From NCBI RefSeq assembly GCF_012912135.1, contig NZ_QMEB01000001.1, positions 23,560 through 66,606 of the forward strand: a DNA stretch of 43,047 nt, in the 5' to 3' direction. The first letter of the stretch is position 1. Each line of letters begins with the position of its first letter. Below the pieces are notes generated by a model, which made no database searches, was not told the DNA's origin, and was given only the letters and a program-made list of their open reading frames with translations. This document shows, in pieces, positions 1 to 8,327 of this stretch. The translations under genes were made by a program, and so were the position numbers. This stretch comes from Brasilonema bromeliae SPC951 (lineage in GTDB: Bacteria > Cyanobacteriota > Cyanobacteriia > Cyanobacteriales > Nostocaceae).

Positions 1-93
1 GAATTTTGAGAGAAGTTTGAGCGGAGGTTTCCTCCGTTCGCGCAGCGTCTCCGAAGGAGATTCAAATCTTCGGTGATTTTGAATTTTGAATTG
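1..93. repeat. Interspersed GC-rich hairpin repeat
   Basis: The hairpin CGGAGG-TTT-CCTCCG lies at 22-36, followed by the GC-rich GCGCAGCGTCTCCGAAGGAGA. GAATTTTGA units flank it at 1-9 and 80-93. This resembles the interspersed repeats of Nostocales genomes. It lies just downstream of the leftward aldo/keto reductase and may act as a weak transcription end, though no T-run was seen. Confidence 0.5.
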
Positions 94-1134
94 TTAAGGG
101 GCTGGATTGGGATAGCGTGTATGAACTGCATCTAACTCTGCTAAAATCTCTTGGTTGAGAATGACATTCACGCTGTCAATATTTTCTTGTAGTTGTTCTA
201 AGGATGTCGCACCAATAATTGTGCTACTCACAAACCACCGACTCCGGACGAAAGCCAAAGCTAATTGTGTAGGCTGCAAATTATATTTTCTGGCAATTGA
301 TACATAAGCTGCTACAGCCTCATTTACATTTGGTTTGAGATAGCGTTGTCCAAAACCTTGAAATAGAGACAATCGTGTATTTTCTGGTTTTTTCTCGTCT
401 GTGTACTTCCCAGATAACAAACCAAATCCTAAAGGACTATAAGCTAATAACCCAACATTTGTATAACGAGAAACTTCTGCTAAAGCTGAATCAAATACAC
501 GATTCAGCAAGTTATAAGCGTTTTGAATCGAGATCACTTTGGGCAATTCTAGCTGTTTGGCAATATGAACAAACTCACTCACACCCCAAGGTGTCTCATT
601 ACTCAAGCCCAGATAGCGAATTTTACCTGCTTTGATGACATCTGCAAATGCTTGTAATTGTTCGGCAATACTCACAGTTTCACGTTCCAAATCAGGTTTG
701 TACTCTGTCTGCCCAAAGGTGGGAACATAGCGTTCTGGCCAGTGAATTTGGTACAAATCTATATAATCTGTTTGTAATCGCTTCAGACTATCATCTACCG
801 CTTGCTTAATGTTGTTGTGGTTAATTTGGAGATTTCCTCCCCGCAACCATTTAAAAGGACGACCGGGACCTGCAATTTTTGTGGCAATGATGAGTTGGTT
901 CCGCTGCTGTTTTTTTAACCATTCGCCAATGTAAGCTTCGGTTTTTCCTTGAGTTTCTCCACGAGGCGGTACTGGATACATTTCCGCAGTATCAATAAAA
1001 TTTATCCCTTGAGCAATAGCATAATCTAACTGTTGATGCGCTTCCTCAATTGTATTCTGCTGTCCATAAGTCATGGTTCCCAGACAAATTTCAGAAACCT
1101 TGAGGTCACTCTCGCCAAGTTGGTTGTACTTCAT
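94..1134 (-). CDS. Aldo/keto reductase (Tas-like)
   Basis: NAD(P)H-dependent aldo/keto reductase of 346 residues, the usual length for the Tas/YajO-like branch. The catalytic tetrad is visible: Asp48 and Tyr53 in FIDTAEMY, Lys86 in ATK, and His131 in LYQIHW. The N-terminal LGxSDLKVSEICLGTMTYG is typical of the family. It should be a soluble cytoplasmic TIM barrel reducing carbonyls; the physiological substrate cannot be read from sequence. The ATG at 1134 is the natural family start. It stands alone, divergent from the porin gene to its right. Confidence 0.9.
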   Translation of the reverse strand: MKYNQLGESDLKVSEICLGTMTYGQQNTIEEAHQQLDYAIAQGINFIDTAEMYPVPPRGETQGKTEAYIGEWLKKQQRNQLIIATKIAGPGRPFKWLRGGNLQINHNNIKQAVDDSLKRLQTDYIDLYQIHWPERYVPTFGQTEYKPDLERETVSIAEQLQAFADVIKAGKIRYLGLSNETPWGVSEFVHIAKQLELPKVISIQNAYNLLNRVFDSALAEVSRYTNVGLLAYSPLGFGLLSGKYTDEKKPENTRLSLFQGFGQRYLKPNVNEAVAAYVSIARKYNLQPTQLALAFVRSRWFVSSTIIGATSLEQLQENIDSVNVILNQEILAELDAVHTRYPNPAP

Positions 1135-1804
1135 ATTCTTGAATGAATTATCTTGATTACTTTTAGCAAAAAAAACGTAACAAAACGAAACTTTAACTTA
1201 AAATACAGTAAATATACCGTTTAACCGGAGTTAATATCTCAAAAATGGATATTACCAGATATTTATTTCGGAAACAAGCTTAGATGACTAATTTTCAATT
1301 ATAGATCAAATGTAGCTAAAAATACTCACTATATACAGTTTTTCTCAAAGACTGCTATCTAGTAAGATAATCAACATTAATTCAACCAGGTAACCGTATT
1401 TTTTCAATAAGGTAATTTGGTTATTGCCATAGAGTTATTTTCTCTTACCTAGTTTTGTTACTAGGAGGGGAAAGTTTTGATGATTTTTTGAGGATTTTCC
1501 AGATACAAAGCTGGAGTCATTTTGTGGTGGGCTTACTTCAGGCATGCTACGCGAAGCCCGACAGGGCGCAGGCGGCTATGCCATCATTTTTTATGAGTAG
1601 CAAGCGTACAAGATAAATTCTGACTCCTAAATTTGCTTATTTAAGTGCTCATTGCTGGCTTTGTTCTTTTAAATTGATACCTCTCTAGCGAAGTTATTAC
1701 TAAGCCCTTTTGACTATTTAGCAGAAGCATTGTATCAAGTGATTCTGCCAATTTTGTCTATGAATTTAGAGCAAATTCATTCACTTTTTAGGTTGAGGAG
1801 TGTC
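1135..1804. other. Intergenic region with an interspersed repeat
   Basis: An AT-rich gap of about 670 bases between two divergent genes, so it should carry promoters for both; no single promoter could be assigned. An interspersed repeat of the GCGAAGCCCGACAGGGCGCAGGCGGC type lies at about 1541-1583. No gene was recognised. Confidence 0.4.
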
Positions 1805-3766
1805 ATGTCGAAATTTCGTTGGAATTCTAGATGGATACTATTTTTGGTTTCCCTGCTAGATATGCAGATCATCTTAGTTCTTAATCCTGCCAAAAGTTGG
1901 GCAGATACACCTGAATATTCTTCATCTACCGATTCATCAATTTCATCTGCCGTGAGGAGTACTGCGATTGTCCCAAGGGGATCCGCCCAAAGGGCGAACG
2001 CTCCTGAGCAATATAAAGCGTCTGTTCTCCAAAGCAGCAATTCCGTAATGGATCGCTTTACGCTGATCTCACAAGTACCCTCATCAGTGCCCTCACTGTC
2101 ACCTATTTCTGTCCCTCTTCACCCTTCACCAGGCGATGCAGGGGTAACTCCAAAGACTTCTGTCTCTGAACTATCGGATGGGAAGCGATCGCCTACTCCT
2201 GTCCCTGCTAACCCTACACTCAAGAATGATTCGTCCAAGCTACCAAACCGCGATGCAACAATAGGGCAGGTTAATTCTGTCTCCCAGCTCTCCGATGTGA
2301 AACCCACCGACTGGGCATTTGCTGCATTGCAATCGTTAGTAGAACGGTATGGTGTGATTGCGGGTTATCCTGACCAGACTTTTCGGGGTAATCGGGCAAT
2401 GAGCCGTTACGAGTTTGCCGCAGGGTTGAATGCAGCACTCAATCGAATTACTGAACTGCTTGCTGCAGGAACAAGCGATTTGGTCAGAAAAGAGGACTTA
2501 GTTACCCTGCAAACACTACAAAATCAATTTGGAGCAGAACTGGCACAACTACGCGGACGAGTAGATGCGCTAGAGGTACAGAATGCGAATCTTGAACAAC
2601 GTCAGTTTTCTACTACAACCAAATTAGTCGGTGAAGTTGAGACTGTTATTGGGGGAGTTCTGACGGGCAATAACGTCGTTACCAAGAGACCTGCACCTCA
2701 TGTCATCACATTTCAAGACCGGGTTCGCCTAATTTTAAACACCAGTTTTAGCGGCACCGATCAACTACGGATGACACTTCAAGCTGGAAATATTGCCTCT
2801 TTAGGAGGAACAAGAACTGGAATATTTGGAACCACTGACGGGAGAACTTCTGATAATGCCAGTCCTGTTTATCCAAACAATGACGTTTATATCTCTGGAC
2901 TTCGTTATCAGTTTAAACCTTTTAAAAGTACTCAAGTCAACATTTTTTCCCAGTCCGATGGAGCTTTTGAAATCGGCTTGAGTGGTCCTATCAACCCATA
3001 TTTTGAAGGGTCTGCGGCTAATGCGATCTCACGATTTGCACGGCGGAATATGGTCTATGATTATGGAGATACGGGTCCCGGAATTGCAATACTCCAGCAA
3101 TTCGGTAAACAGTGGCAATTAGGGTTAGCGTACACCGCAATTAATGGTGACAATCCTACACCTAACAATGGCTTATTTTCAGGCAGGTATGTAGCTCTGG
3201 GACAGTTATCATACTCCACCCCCAGTCAAGATTTTCGGGTGGCTTTAACTTACGCCAATACCTACAGCCCACCGAACACCATAGGTCAAACTGGGACAAA
3301 CTTCGGTCCAGTAATCGGGAGTAACCTGGCAAACAGTACCGTGGCTGGAAGGGGAACTGTAGGTAATCTTTACGGCATACAAGCTTTGTATAAAATTAGT
3401 CCCAAGTTTGCACTTAATGGGTGGGTAGGTTATTCAGCACACCGCTATCTGGGGGTCGGAGATGGTCAGGTCTGGGACTGGGCGGTAGGACTGGCATTCC
3501 CTGATCTTTTTCAAAAAGGTAGTTTAGGCGGTCTTTTCGTCGGTATGGAACCGAAACTGACTGCCTTGAGTAAGAATGTAGATTTGGGAGCAGGTCTTGG
3601 ACAAGTGGACAAGGATACGTCCCTGCACGTTGAGGCATTTTACCAATATCAACTCAACGATTATATTGCGATTACGCCAGGTTTCATCTGGATCACCGCA
3701 CCAAACTCTGATGCCGACAATCCTGGTAGTGTAGTTGGTTGGCTGCGTACCACATTCAAGTTTTAA
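1805..3766 (+). CDS. SLH-domain iron uptake / OprB-type porin
   Basis: Cyanobacterial outer-membrane porin of 653 residues. From this start the protein has a signal peptide (MSKFRWNSRWILFLVSLL, cut near AKSWA), a Pro/Ser-rich stretch, one S-layer homology domain beginning at VSQLSDVKPTDWAFAALQSL, a short coiled coil (LQNQFGAELAQLRGRVDALE) and a beta-barrel of the OprB/iron-uptake-porin type ending in Phe, as outer-membrane proteins do. The frame is open upstream to 1730, but GAGGAG at 1795-1800 places the start at 1805. Residues encoded by 1969-2005 (VPRGSAQRANAP) come from an interspersed repeat inserted in frame in the low-complexity linker. The SLH domain is expected to hold peptidoglycan. 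Solute selectivity is unknown. Confidence 0.88.
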   Translation: MSKFRWNSRWILFLVSLLDMQIILVLNPAKSWADTPEYSSSTDSSISSAVRSTAIVPRGSAQRANAPEQYKASVLQSSNSVMDRFTLISQVPSSVPSLSPISVPLHPSPGDAGVTPKTSVSELSDGKRSPTPVPANPTLKNDSSKLPNRDATIGQVNSVSQLSDVKPTDWAFAALQSLVERYGVIAGYPDQTFRGNRAMSRYEFAAGLNAALNRITELLAAGTSDLVRKEDLVTLQTLQNQFGAELAQLRGRVDALEVQNANLEQRQFSTTTKLVGEVETVIGGVLTGNNVVTKRPAPHVITFQDRVRLILNTSFSGTDQLRMTLQAGNIASLGGTRTGIFGTTDGRTSDNASPVYPNNDVYISGLRYQFKPFKSTQVNIFSQSDGAFEIGLSGPINPYFEGSAANAISRFARRNMVYDYGDTGPGIAILQQFGKQWQLGLAYTAINGDNPTPNNGLFSGRYVALGQLSYSTPSQDFRVALTYANTYSPPNTIGQTGTNFGPVIGSNLANSTVAGRGTVGNLYGIQALYKISPKFALNGWVGYSAHRYLGVGDGQVWDWAVGLAFPDLFQKGSLGGLFVGMEPKLTALSKNVDLGAGLGQVDKDTSLHVEAFYQYQLNDYIAITPGFIWITAPNSDADNPGSVVGWLRTTFKF

Positions 3767-3982
3767 CCTGAAGAGCGGTTTTCATATGAATAGACCACAA
3801 ATCTTAGGGTGGGCATTGCTCACTAATAGTTAGATTTTTGTGACCTTTGGGCTCGTTATTATTGAAAGTGATGCGAGCTACTTTTTAATCTACTTTAGAA
3901 GAGCTATTAATAGTTATCACTGGTTAATCTAAGTACTTTTTATTATTGAATATCTGATGAGTATTCCTAATTACAAGAAATT

Positions 3983-4010
3983 TGATAAGTCTAATGACTT
4001 ATCATTTTTT
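3983..4010 (+). terminator. Putative intrinsic terminator after the porin
   Basis: The perfect 9-bp stem TGATAAGTC / GACTTATCA (3983-3991 with 3996-4004) has a TAAT loop and is followed by six T residues (4005-4010). It lies about 215 bases after the porin stop. The stem is AT-rich, so it may be weak. Confidence 0.5.
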
Positions 4011-4325
4011 TGATAACACATATGATTTTGTTTTGCTATTATTGAAATAGATGAGAGGATGTTTGAAAAGGGTCTGCTTGAGCCTTAAGTGAGACTCAGG
4101 GGCGTGATCGCAAATCCCAAAACCCAGATTCTCTCGTAGTCGTTTCTCGGTAGTTAGGGTAGTGAAACACACGGTTTTAGACTTTTCAAACATCCTCTTA
4201 GGTTGCGTCCTGTTTACCAAAAAGGTAGTCACTTGTGTTTTTTTTACCTGTTCAAGTAAGCTCGATGGCAAGACTTCTTTGAGGAGTGGAAACCAGTAGT
4301 TAAATGTGTCGTTTGCAGTAGACAT
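4002..4325 (-). pseudogene. Possible gene fragment interrupted by a MITE
   Basis: An open frame of 107 codons. The first ~42 codons (from 4325, MSTANDTFNYWFPLLKEVLP) look protein-like. The next ~48 are simply the MITE read through, and the last few lie beyond it. I do not recognise the N-terminal part. The only Shine-Dalgarno-like sequence (GGAG) touches the ATG. This may be the 5' remnant of a gene cut by the MITE, or no gene at all. Confidence 0.2.
4054..4198. mobile_element. MITE with 17-bp terminal inverted repeats
   Basis: The termini AGAGGATGTTTGAAAAG (4054-4070) and its exact reverse complement (4182-4198) bound a 145-bp element too short to encode a transposase. Ends of this type resemble IS5/IS427-like elements in cyanobacteria (from memory, not searched). 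No clean target duplication could be assigned from the flanks. Confidence 0.75.
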
Positions 4326-4447
4326 CTCCGAAAACTAATTACAAGTACTTCAAAACTCTTTGTAAATGTACCCCGGTTGTTCGCCCTCACATCATTTCAG
4401 AAGATATCTATTGACGTTTTTTGTAAATATTAAGAAGACTTGTAACT

Positions 4448-4813
4448 ATGACTCATAATAATCCCGAAGACCAAATGCAGTCAAATTTGTTAGCTTTCGC
4501 CAGCGCAGGAATTTCCGTGTTGTTCGAGGTAATCAAAGATCCCTTTGATGAAATCCGAGGGCATTTGACCGGATCAATTCTTCGTTCCTGGATAACTGAG
4601 AACCGGAAAACTTCTGAACAATCTAGTGGTTGTGTCGTCTCTTACTATCCTGCCGAACAGAAAGTGGAAGCCTTTATAGTTGATGAGAAAAATGAAAGTC
4701 TCTTCACCGATAAAGGTCGGAAAATTGCTGTAGTTTTCAAAGCTAAATCTCTTGATCTAGAGTTACAGCAGTTATTTGCAAATCAAAAAATAGTTTTAAT
4801 TCCTTTTGATTAG
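4448..4813 (+). CDS. Small protein of unknown function, first gene of AAA operon
   Basis: A 121-residue protein I do not recognise. Residues 1-45 are mostly helical with one hydrophobic run (LLAFASAGISVLFEVI); 55-121 look like an alpha/beta domain. Its C-terminal part (KAKSLDLELQQLF...KIVLI) resembles the C terminus of the next protein (NAQKLDEDLQKF...KPVII), and the preceding CVVSYYPAEQKV may match YSVVTGFFDGNTKV there. It ends 13 bases before the next start, so the genes are very probably co-transcribed. No clear Shine-Dalgarno site precedes the ATG. Confidence 0.7.
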   Translation: MTHNNPEDQMQSNLLAFASAGISVLFEVIKDPFDEIRGHLTGSILRSWITENRKTSEQSSGCVVSYYPAEQKVEAFIVDEKNESLFTDKGRKIAVVFKAKSLDLELQQLFANQKIVLIPFD

Positions 4814-4826
4814 AAGGAGAACAAAA

Positions 4827-5123
4827 ATGTTTGATCCACTAACGATCTCTCTTGCAATTGCTGCGTTGGCAGTAGCTTCAGTTGTCACTTATCTAACTGT
4901 AACAGTTATTCGTAATTATCTTCGGGAGCGTCGAACAAACCAGAATGTAAATGCTAAACCTGCTTTGATGGTGGACAGATTGAACAACGGAGACTATTCT
5001 GTTGTGACTGGCTTTTTTGACGGCAATACAAAGGTCTTAGATAGTAAAGTTTGGAACGCACAGAAATTGGATGAAGATCTCCAGAAGTTTCCTATTAGTA
5101 AACCTGTAATCATAGAGTCATGA
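4827..5123 (+). CDS. Small membrane-anchored protein of unknown function, AAA operon
   Basis: A 98-residue protein. AGAAGGAG at 4812-4819 supports the ATG at 4827 rather than in-frame codons further upstream. Residues 4-32 form one hydrophobic helix (ISLAIAALAVASVVTYLTV) followed by an Arg-rich segment (NYLRERR), so the C-terminal ~65 residues should face the cytoplasm. That tail carries the motif YSVVTGFFDGNTKVLDSKVW followed by NAQKLDEDLQ, which recurs at the C terminus of the AAA ATPase encoded next. Its stop overlaps the ATPase start (ATGA at 5120-5123), implying translational coupling. The motif and membrane anchor suggest a membrane partner or substrate of the ATPase; this is inference. 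Confidence 0.75.
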   Translation: MFDPLTISLAIAALAVASVVTYLTVTVIRNYLRERRTNQNVNAKPALMVDRLNNGDYSVVTGFFDGNTKVLDSKVWNAQKLDEDLQKFPISKPVIIES

Positions 5124-6181
5124 AAGTAATAATTGAAGGGGTCGAGAACTCCTCCCAGAAGGAAAAACTTCGCGAAAATGTAGCGAAGAGGATTGCTGAG
5201 GTGTGGAATGTGTGCAGAGAAAACTCCAAGATTCGCGAAATAATCATCAACTGTAATCCTGGCTCATCAAACGCAGAACATAACAATGGTCAAGAAAAGT
5301 TGGCAACATTCGATCACCTATTACGAATGCCTAATAACAATGCCTCGATTCTTGTACTGCCCTCCAAACAGCAAGAACTTATTAATAGCCAACTTAAGCG
5401 TTGGGATTTAATTCAATTAGTTCAGAAAAAATGGGGAGTTGATAAGATTGACCCATTTCCGCGAGTGTCGCTGAACTTCGTTGGACCACCAGGAACAGGT
5501 AAAACGTTGACAGCGCACAATTTTGCGTCTAGGCTGAACAAAAAAATCATTGAGGTTTCATATGCTGACATTGTAAGTAAGTATTTTGGAGAGGCTGCTA
5601 AGAATCTTTCCGCACTTTTTGAATTTGCTAAGGCTAACGACGCTGTATTGTTTATTGATGAAGCCGAAACATTGCTGTCAAAGCGCAATGCAGCGGCGAG
5701 TGAAGGGGCTGATCATGCGGTTAACTCCATGCGTAGCCAGTTGCTATTACTTATCCAAAATACACCAATCATCTGTATTTTTGCATCAAACCTTGTAGAA
5801 GGATATGATCCGGCTTTTCTCTCTAGATTAACTAGAATCGATTTTCCACTGCCAGATGAAAATTTAAGTGAACGTATTTGGGAAACTCATCTCATACAAG
5901 AGTTACCGCTCGACTCTAGCATTACAGCAAATTATCTCGCCACAAAATTCAAGGGTTTAACAGGTCGTCAGATACGTCAAATCGTTATTGAAGCAGCTTA
6001 TCGGGCTGCTAGTCGCGAACATGCTGACCAAACTTTGTGTCCTGAGGATTTTTCCTGGGCTCATGATTTAGTTTGTAGCAACGAAACGGTAAGTTATTCT
6101 GTTGCAACGGGCTTTCTTGAGAACGATAAGAAAATCGTCAATAGTAAAGTTTCGGACGCTGAGAGATTAGATTGGGAATGA
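5120..6181 (+). CDS. AAA-family ATPase with C-terminal shared motif
   Basis: A 353-residue classical AAA ATPase (spastin/FtsH/Cdc48-like core). Walker A is GPPGTGKT (122-129), a pore-loop-like KYFGE lies at 154-158, Walker B is VLFIDE (176-181), sensor 1 is Asn224, the second region of homology has Arg236 and Arg239 as candidate arginine fingers, and sensor 2 is near GLTGRQIRQ (279-287). The first ~110 residues match no domain I know. Residues 325-350 (YSVATGFLENDKKIVNSKVS then DAERLD) repeat the tail motif of the preceding membrane protein, and the two are also similar in DNA. The protein ends abruptly after LDWE where the partner continues. It probably remodels or extracts a partner protein. 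Confidence 0.85.
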   Translation: MKVIIEGVENSSQKEKLRENVAKRIAEVWNVCRENSKIREIIINCNPGSSNAEHNNGQEKLATFDHLLRMPNNNASILVLPSKQQELINSQLKRWDLIQLVQKKWGVDKIDPFPRVSLNFVGPPGTGKTLTAHNFASRLNKKIIEVSYADIVSKYFGEAAKNLSALFEFAKANDAVLFIDEAETLLSKRNAAASEGADHAVNSMRSQLLLLIQNTPIICIFASNLVEGYDPAFLSRLTRIDFPLPDENLSERIWETHLIQELPLDSSITANYLATKFKGLTGRQIRQIVIEAAYRAASREHADQTLCPEDFSWAHDLVCSNETVSYSVATGFLENDKKIVNSKVSDAERLDWE

Positions 6182-6224
6182 CTGTATCAGTTCTCTTTTA
6201 TCTCACCATTCGATTCGTGCTTAC

Positions 6225-6929
6225 TTGCCTGACACTTTACCACCAGGAACTCTAGAAACGCTAGTCGCAGCGGCGCAGTCAGCGTCTACTTCCTCGAATC
6301 TCCAGACGTGGAGTGTAGTAGCGGTAGAAGATGCAAACCGCAAGCAAAAGCTATCACAATTAGCTAGTAATCAAGCGCATATTCGATCTTGTCCGCTATT
6401 TCTAGTGTGGTTGGCAGATTTAGCCAGACTCACCCACATCGCTGAAAGTCGCGGATTACCCCATGAGGGTTTAGATTATCTGGAAATGTTCCTGATGGCG
6501 GCGATTGATGCAGCGTTGGCGGCTCAAAATGCGGTGGTAGCGGCGGAGTCTCTTGGTTTGGGAACGGTGTATATTGGTGCGTTGCGTAACCATCCAGAAA
6601 GTGTTGCGGAGGTTTTGGACTTACCACCCCATGTGTTTGCAGTTTTTGGATTATGTGTCGGTTATGCTGACAGCACTGTAGAGACAGCGATTAAACCACG
6701 CTTACCTCAGCGGGCTGTTTTGCACAGAGAAACTTATAAATTAACAGAACAGGATGAGTCAATTACTTTTTATAACCAGGTGATGAAAGCCTTCTACAAT
6801 TCCCAGCAAATGAATGTTCCTGGTGATTGGACAGAACATTCTGCCAAACGAGTGGCGTTTGCTGAGTCTTTATCAGGACGCGATCGCTTGCGGGAAGCTT
6901 TAAAAAACTTGGGGTTTGAATTGCGATAA
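6225..6929 (+). CDS. NAD(P)H nitroreductase / FMN reductase, 5' end disrupted
   Basis: Nitroreductase-fold flavoprotein (NfrA/NfsA-like). AAQSASTSSNLQTWSVVAVE is the FMN-binding segment, and the rest matches the family through its C terminus. The open frame with a usable start begins only at a TTG (6225), but the same frame read upstream gives LLSHHSIRAYLPDTLPPGTL, the expected N-terminal family sequence. No ATG, GTG or TTG is available before the in-frame stop at 6168. An ATG at 6178 overlaps the ATPase stop and reads MTVSVL in another frame, so a one-base change around 6193-6200 (a T-rich run) probably separates them. It is either a frameshifted gene, a sequencing error, or a gene with a shortened start. 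Confidence 0.75.
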   Translation: MPDTLPPGTLETLVAAAQSASTSSNLQTWSVVAVEDANRKQKLSQLASNQAHIRSCPLFLVWLADLARLTHIAESRGLPHEGLDYLEMFLMAAIDAALAAQNAVVAAESLGLGTVYIGALRNHPESVAEVLDLPPHVFAVFGLCVGYADSTVETAIKPRLPQRAVLHRETYKLTEQDESITFYNQVMKAFYNSQQMNVPGDWTEHSAKRVAFAESLSGRDRLREALKNLGFELR

Positions 6930-6952
6930 CAGCGTTTATCCAGACAAGCGCG

Positions 6953-6987
6953 AAATGCCAACATCAATCGTAGTTTGGCATTTTTTT
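6953..6987 (+). terminator. Intrinsic terminator after the nitroreductase
   Basis: The stem AAATGCCAA / TTGGCATTT (6953-6961 with 6975-6983) runs into seven T residues (6981-6987). It is 23 bases after the stop and separates this operon from the sulfonate cluster. Confidence 0.8.
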
Positions 6988-7181
6988 ATAAAAAGACACT
7001 TGCCTTTTTCGGCTGAGTGTGTGAGACTACTAGAAACAAAATACTGTTTGCTTACCTATTAACCGTACTTTAAAAGCAAACATCAATCAATAGACAATTA
7101 CTGGGCAGGTATCCCATGTAAGTGTCTTCTGTGAAAGAGTTTTGAGATTATAGACACTTAATCAAAAAAGGAGCGAAAACA
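6988..7181 (+). promoter_or_regulatory. Upstream region of the sulfonate cluster with repeated AGACACTT
   Basis: Three copies of AGACACTT occur before the leader reading frame: near 6994 (plus), 7120-7127 (minus, AAGTGTCT) and 7152 (plus). The first two form an inverted pair about 120 bases apart. They could be operators for a sulfur regulator, but this is inference from repetition only. No -35/-10 pair was assigned with confidence. Confidence 0.3.
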
Positions 7182-7217
7182 ATGTCAATAAGAAAGTGTT
7201 GTTGTGACCTTGGCTGA
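7182..7217 (+). CDS. Candidate poly-cysteine leader peptide
   Basis: An 11-codon frame, MSIRKCCCDLG, with three consecutive TGT cysteine codons at 7197-7205. It has the best ribosome site of this cluster: AAGGAG at 7168-7173, 8 bases before the ATG. It sits 189 bases upstream of ssuB, the first gene of a sulfur-scavenging cluster. Cys-rich short frames act as cysteine-responsive attenuators of sulfur genes in mycobacteria; by analogy this could stall ribosomes when cysteine is short and let transcription or translation continue into ssuB. The antiterminator structure is not obvious by eye: only a small CTCTA/TAGAG hairpin (7354-7368) was found in the gap. Confidence 0.45.
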   Translation: MSIRKCCCDLG

Positions 7218-7406
7218 TGACATTCTTTTTCGGATGGTTCACTCAAGTAAGTAGTCTTGATGAACGCATGTAGCGGATCAAAGCCAGAATGACTGCATTG
7301 AACAGACCATATAAATGTATTTTAGCTGGTATTTCTTTTCTGATACGAGGTTTCTCTAGCCAATAGAGGCAGTTCTGATACAGGGTCAAAAAAGGGAGGT
7401 TTTGCG

Positions 7407-8327
7407 ATGAAATCTGAAACACGTGGAATGCATTTAAAACTCGAAGGGCTACGAAAGTCCTTTGGGAAGAAAACAGTTTTGCAAGATATTGACTTAGATA
7501 TTCAGCCAGGGGAATTTGTCGCCATTGTCGGTCGGAGTGGATGTGGTAAAAGTACAATGCTGCGTCTGGTTGCTGGACTAGATAGTCCGAGTGGAGGTAG
7601 CGTGTTGTTAGATGACAAATATTCACATCATCGCATTAACCCAAGTATCCGGATGATGTTCCAAGATGCGCGGTTACTACCTTGGGATCGGGTATTAGCA
7701 AATGTGGAGTTAGGCTTAGTAGGTTTGAACTCGAAAGTGTATGCACGGCAAACGGCTTTGCAAGTCTTGCGTGCTGTCGGGCTGGAAGACAGAGCGAATG
7801 AATGGCCCGCCGTCCTTTCTGGTGGACAACGCCAACGGGTGGCATTAGCAAGAGCGTTGGCAAGTCAACCTGCTTTGTTACTGCTTGATGAACCCCTGGG
7901 AGCGTTGGATGCACTAACGCGGATTGAAATGCAGCAGTTACTTGAGAACTTATGGCAAGAGCAAGGATTTACTGCATTGCTGATTACCCATGATGTGGAA
8001 GAAGCCGTTGTGCTAGCAGACCGAGTGATATTGATTGAAAACGGTCAGATTGGCTTAGATTTAGAGATTAATCTTCCACGTCCACGAGTTAGGGGAGATG
8101 CGGTACTTGCTCTGACAGTGGAGAAGATTTTACGGCGGGTGATGGGTAAGCAAGAGCAGGAGGTTGCAGCAGGGAGATTCACTCAGGGCGATGCGGAAGC
8201 CGTCGCCAATGGCGTTAAGCATAGCTCTGCCGTAGGCAATCGCCTCCATGAGTTGGAACCACAACATTCATCTTTCTTGAATTCACCTACTACAGAAATT
8301 CCAAAACATTTGGAGAAAGTTTCGTAA
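7407..8327 (+). CDS. ssuB: Sulfonate/nitrate-type ABC transporter ATPase
   Basis: ATP-binding subunit of an aliphatic sulfonate (SsuB/TauB-like) importer. Walker A is GRSGCGKS (42-49), the signature LSGGQ (137-141) continues as [10 protein letters not shown], Walker B is LLLLDEP (157-163), and the switch His is His195 in ITHD. GGGAGGT at 7394-7400 supports the ATG. At 306 residues it is ~50 longer than typical SsuB. The extra tail includes residues encoded by 8189-8245 ([20 protein letters not shown]), an interspersed genomic repeat read in frame. It should work with SsuA and SsuC encoded downstream. Substrate could also be taurine or another organosulfur compound; the monooxygenases nearby favour sulfonates. 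Confidence 0.88.
   Translation: MKSETRGMHLKLEGLRKSFGKKTVLQDIDLDIQPGEFVAIVGRSGCGKSTMLRLVAGLDSPSGGSVLLDDKYSHHRINPSIRMMFQDARLLPWDRVLANVELGLVGLNSKVYARQTALQVLRAVGLEDRANEWPAVLSGGQRQRVALARALASQPALLLLDEPLGALDALTRIEMQQLLENLWQEQGFTALLITHDVEEAVVLADRVILIENGQIGLDLEINLPRPRVRGDAVLALTVEKILRRVMGKQEQEVAAGRFTQGDAEAVANGVKHSSAVGNRLHELEPQHSSFLNSPTTEIPKHLEKVS

Noticed and set aside
1777-2307. Leftward frames opposite the porin N terminus
   Set aside because: Shadows of the porin coding sequence, whose signal peptide and SLH domain are clear.
7243-7626. 127-codon leftward frame opposite the start of ssuB
   Set aside because: Most of it is the antisense of the well-supported ssuB start. The lower part ([20 protein letters not shown]) looks somewhat protein-like and could be a remnant, but I could not assign a family.
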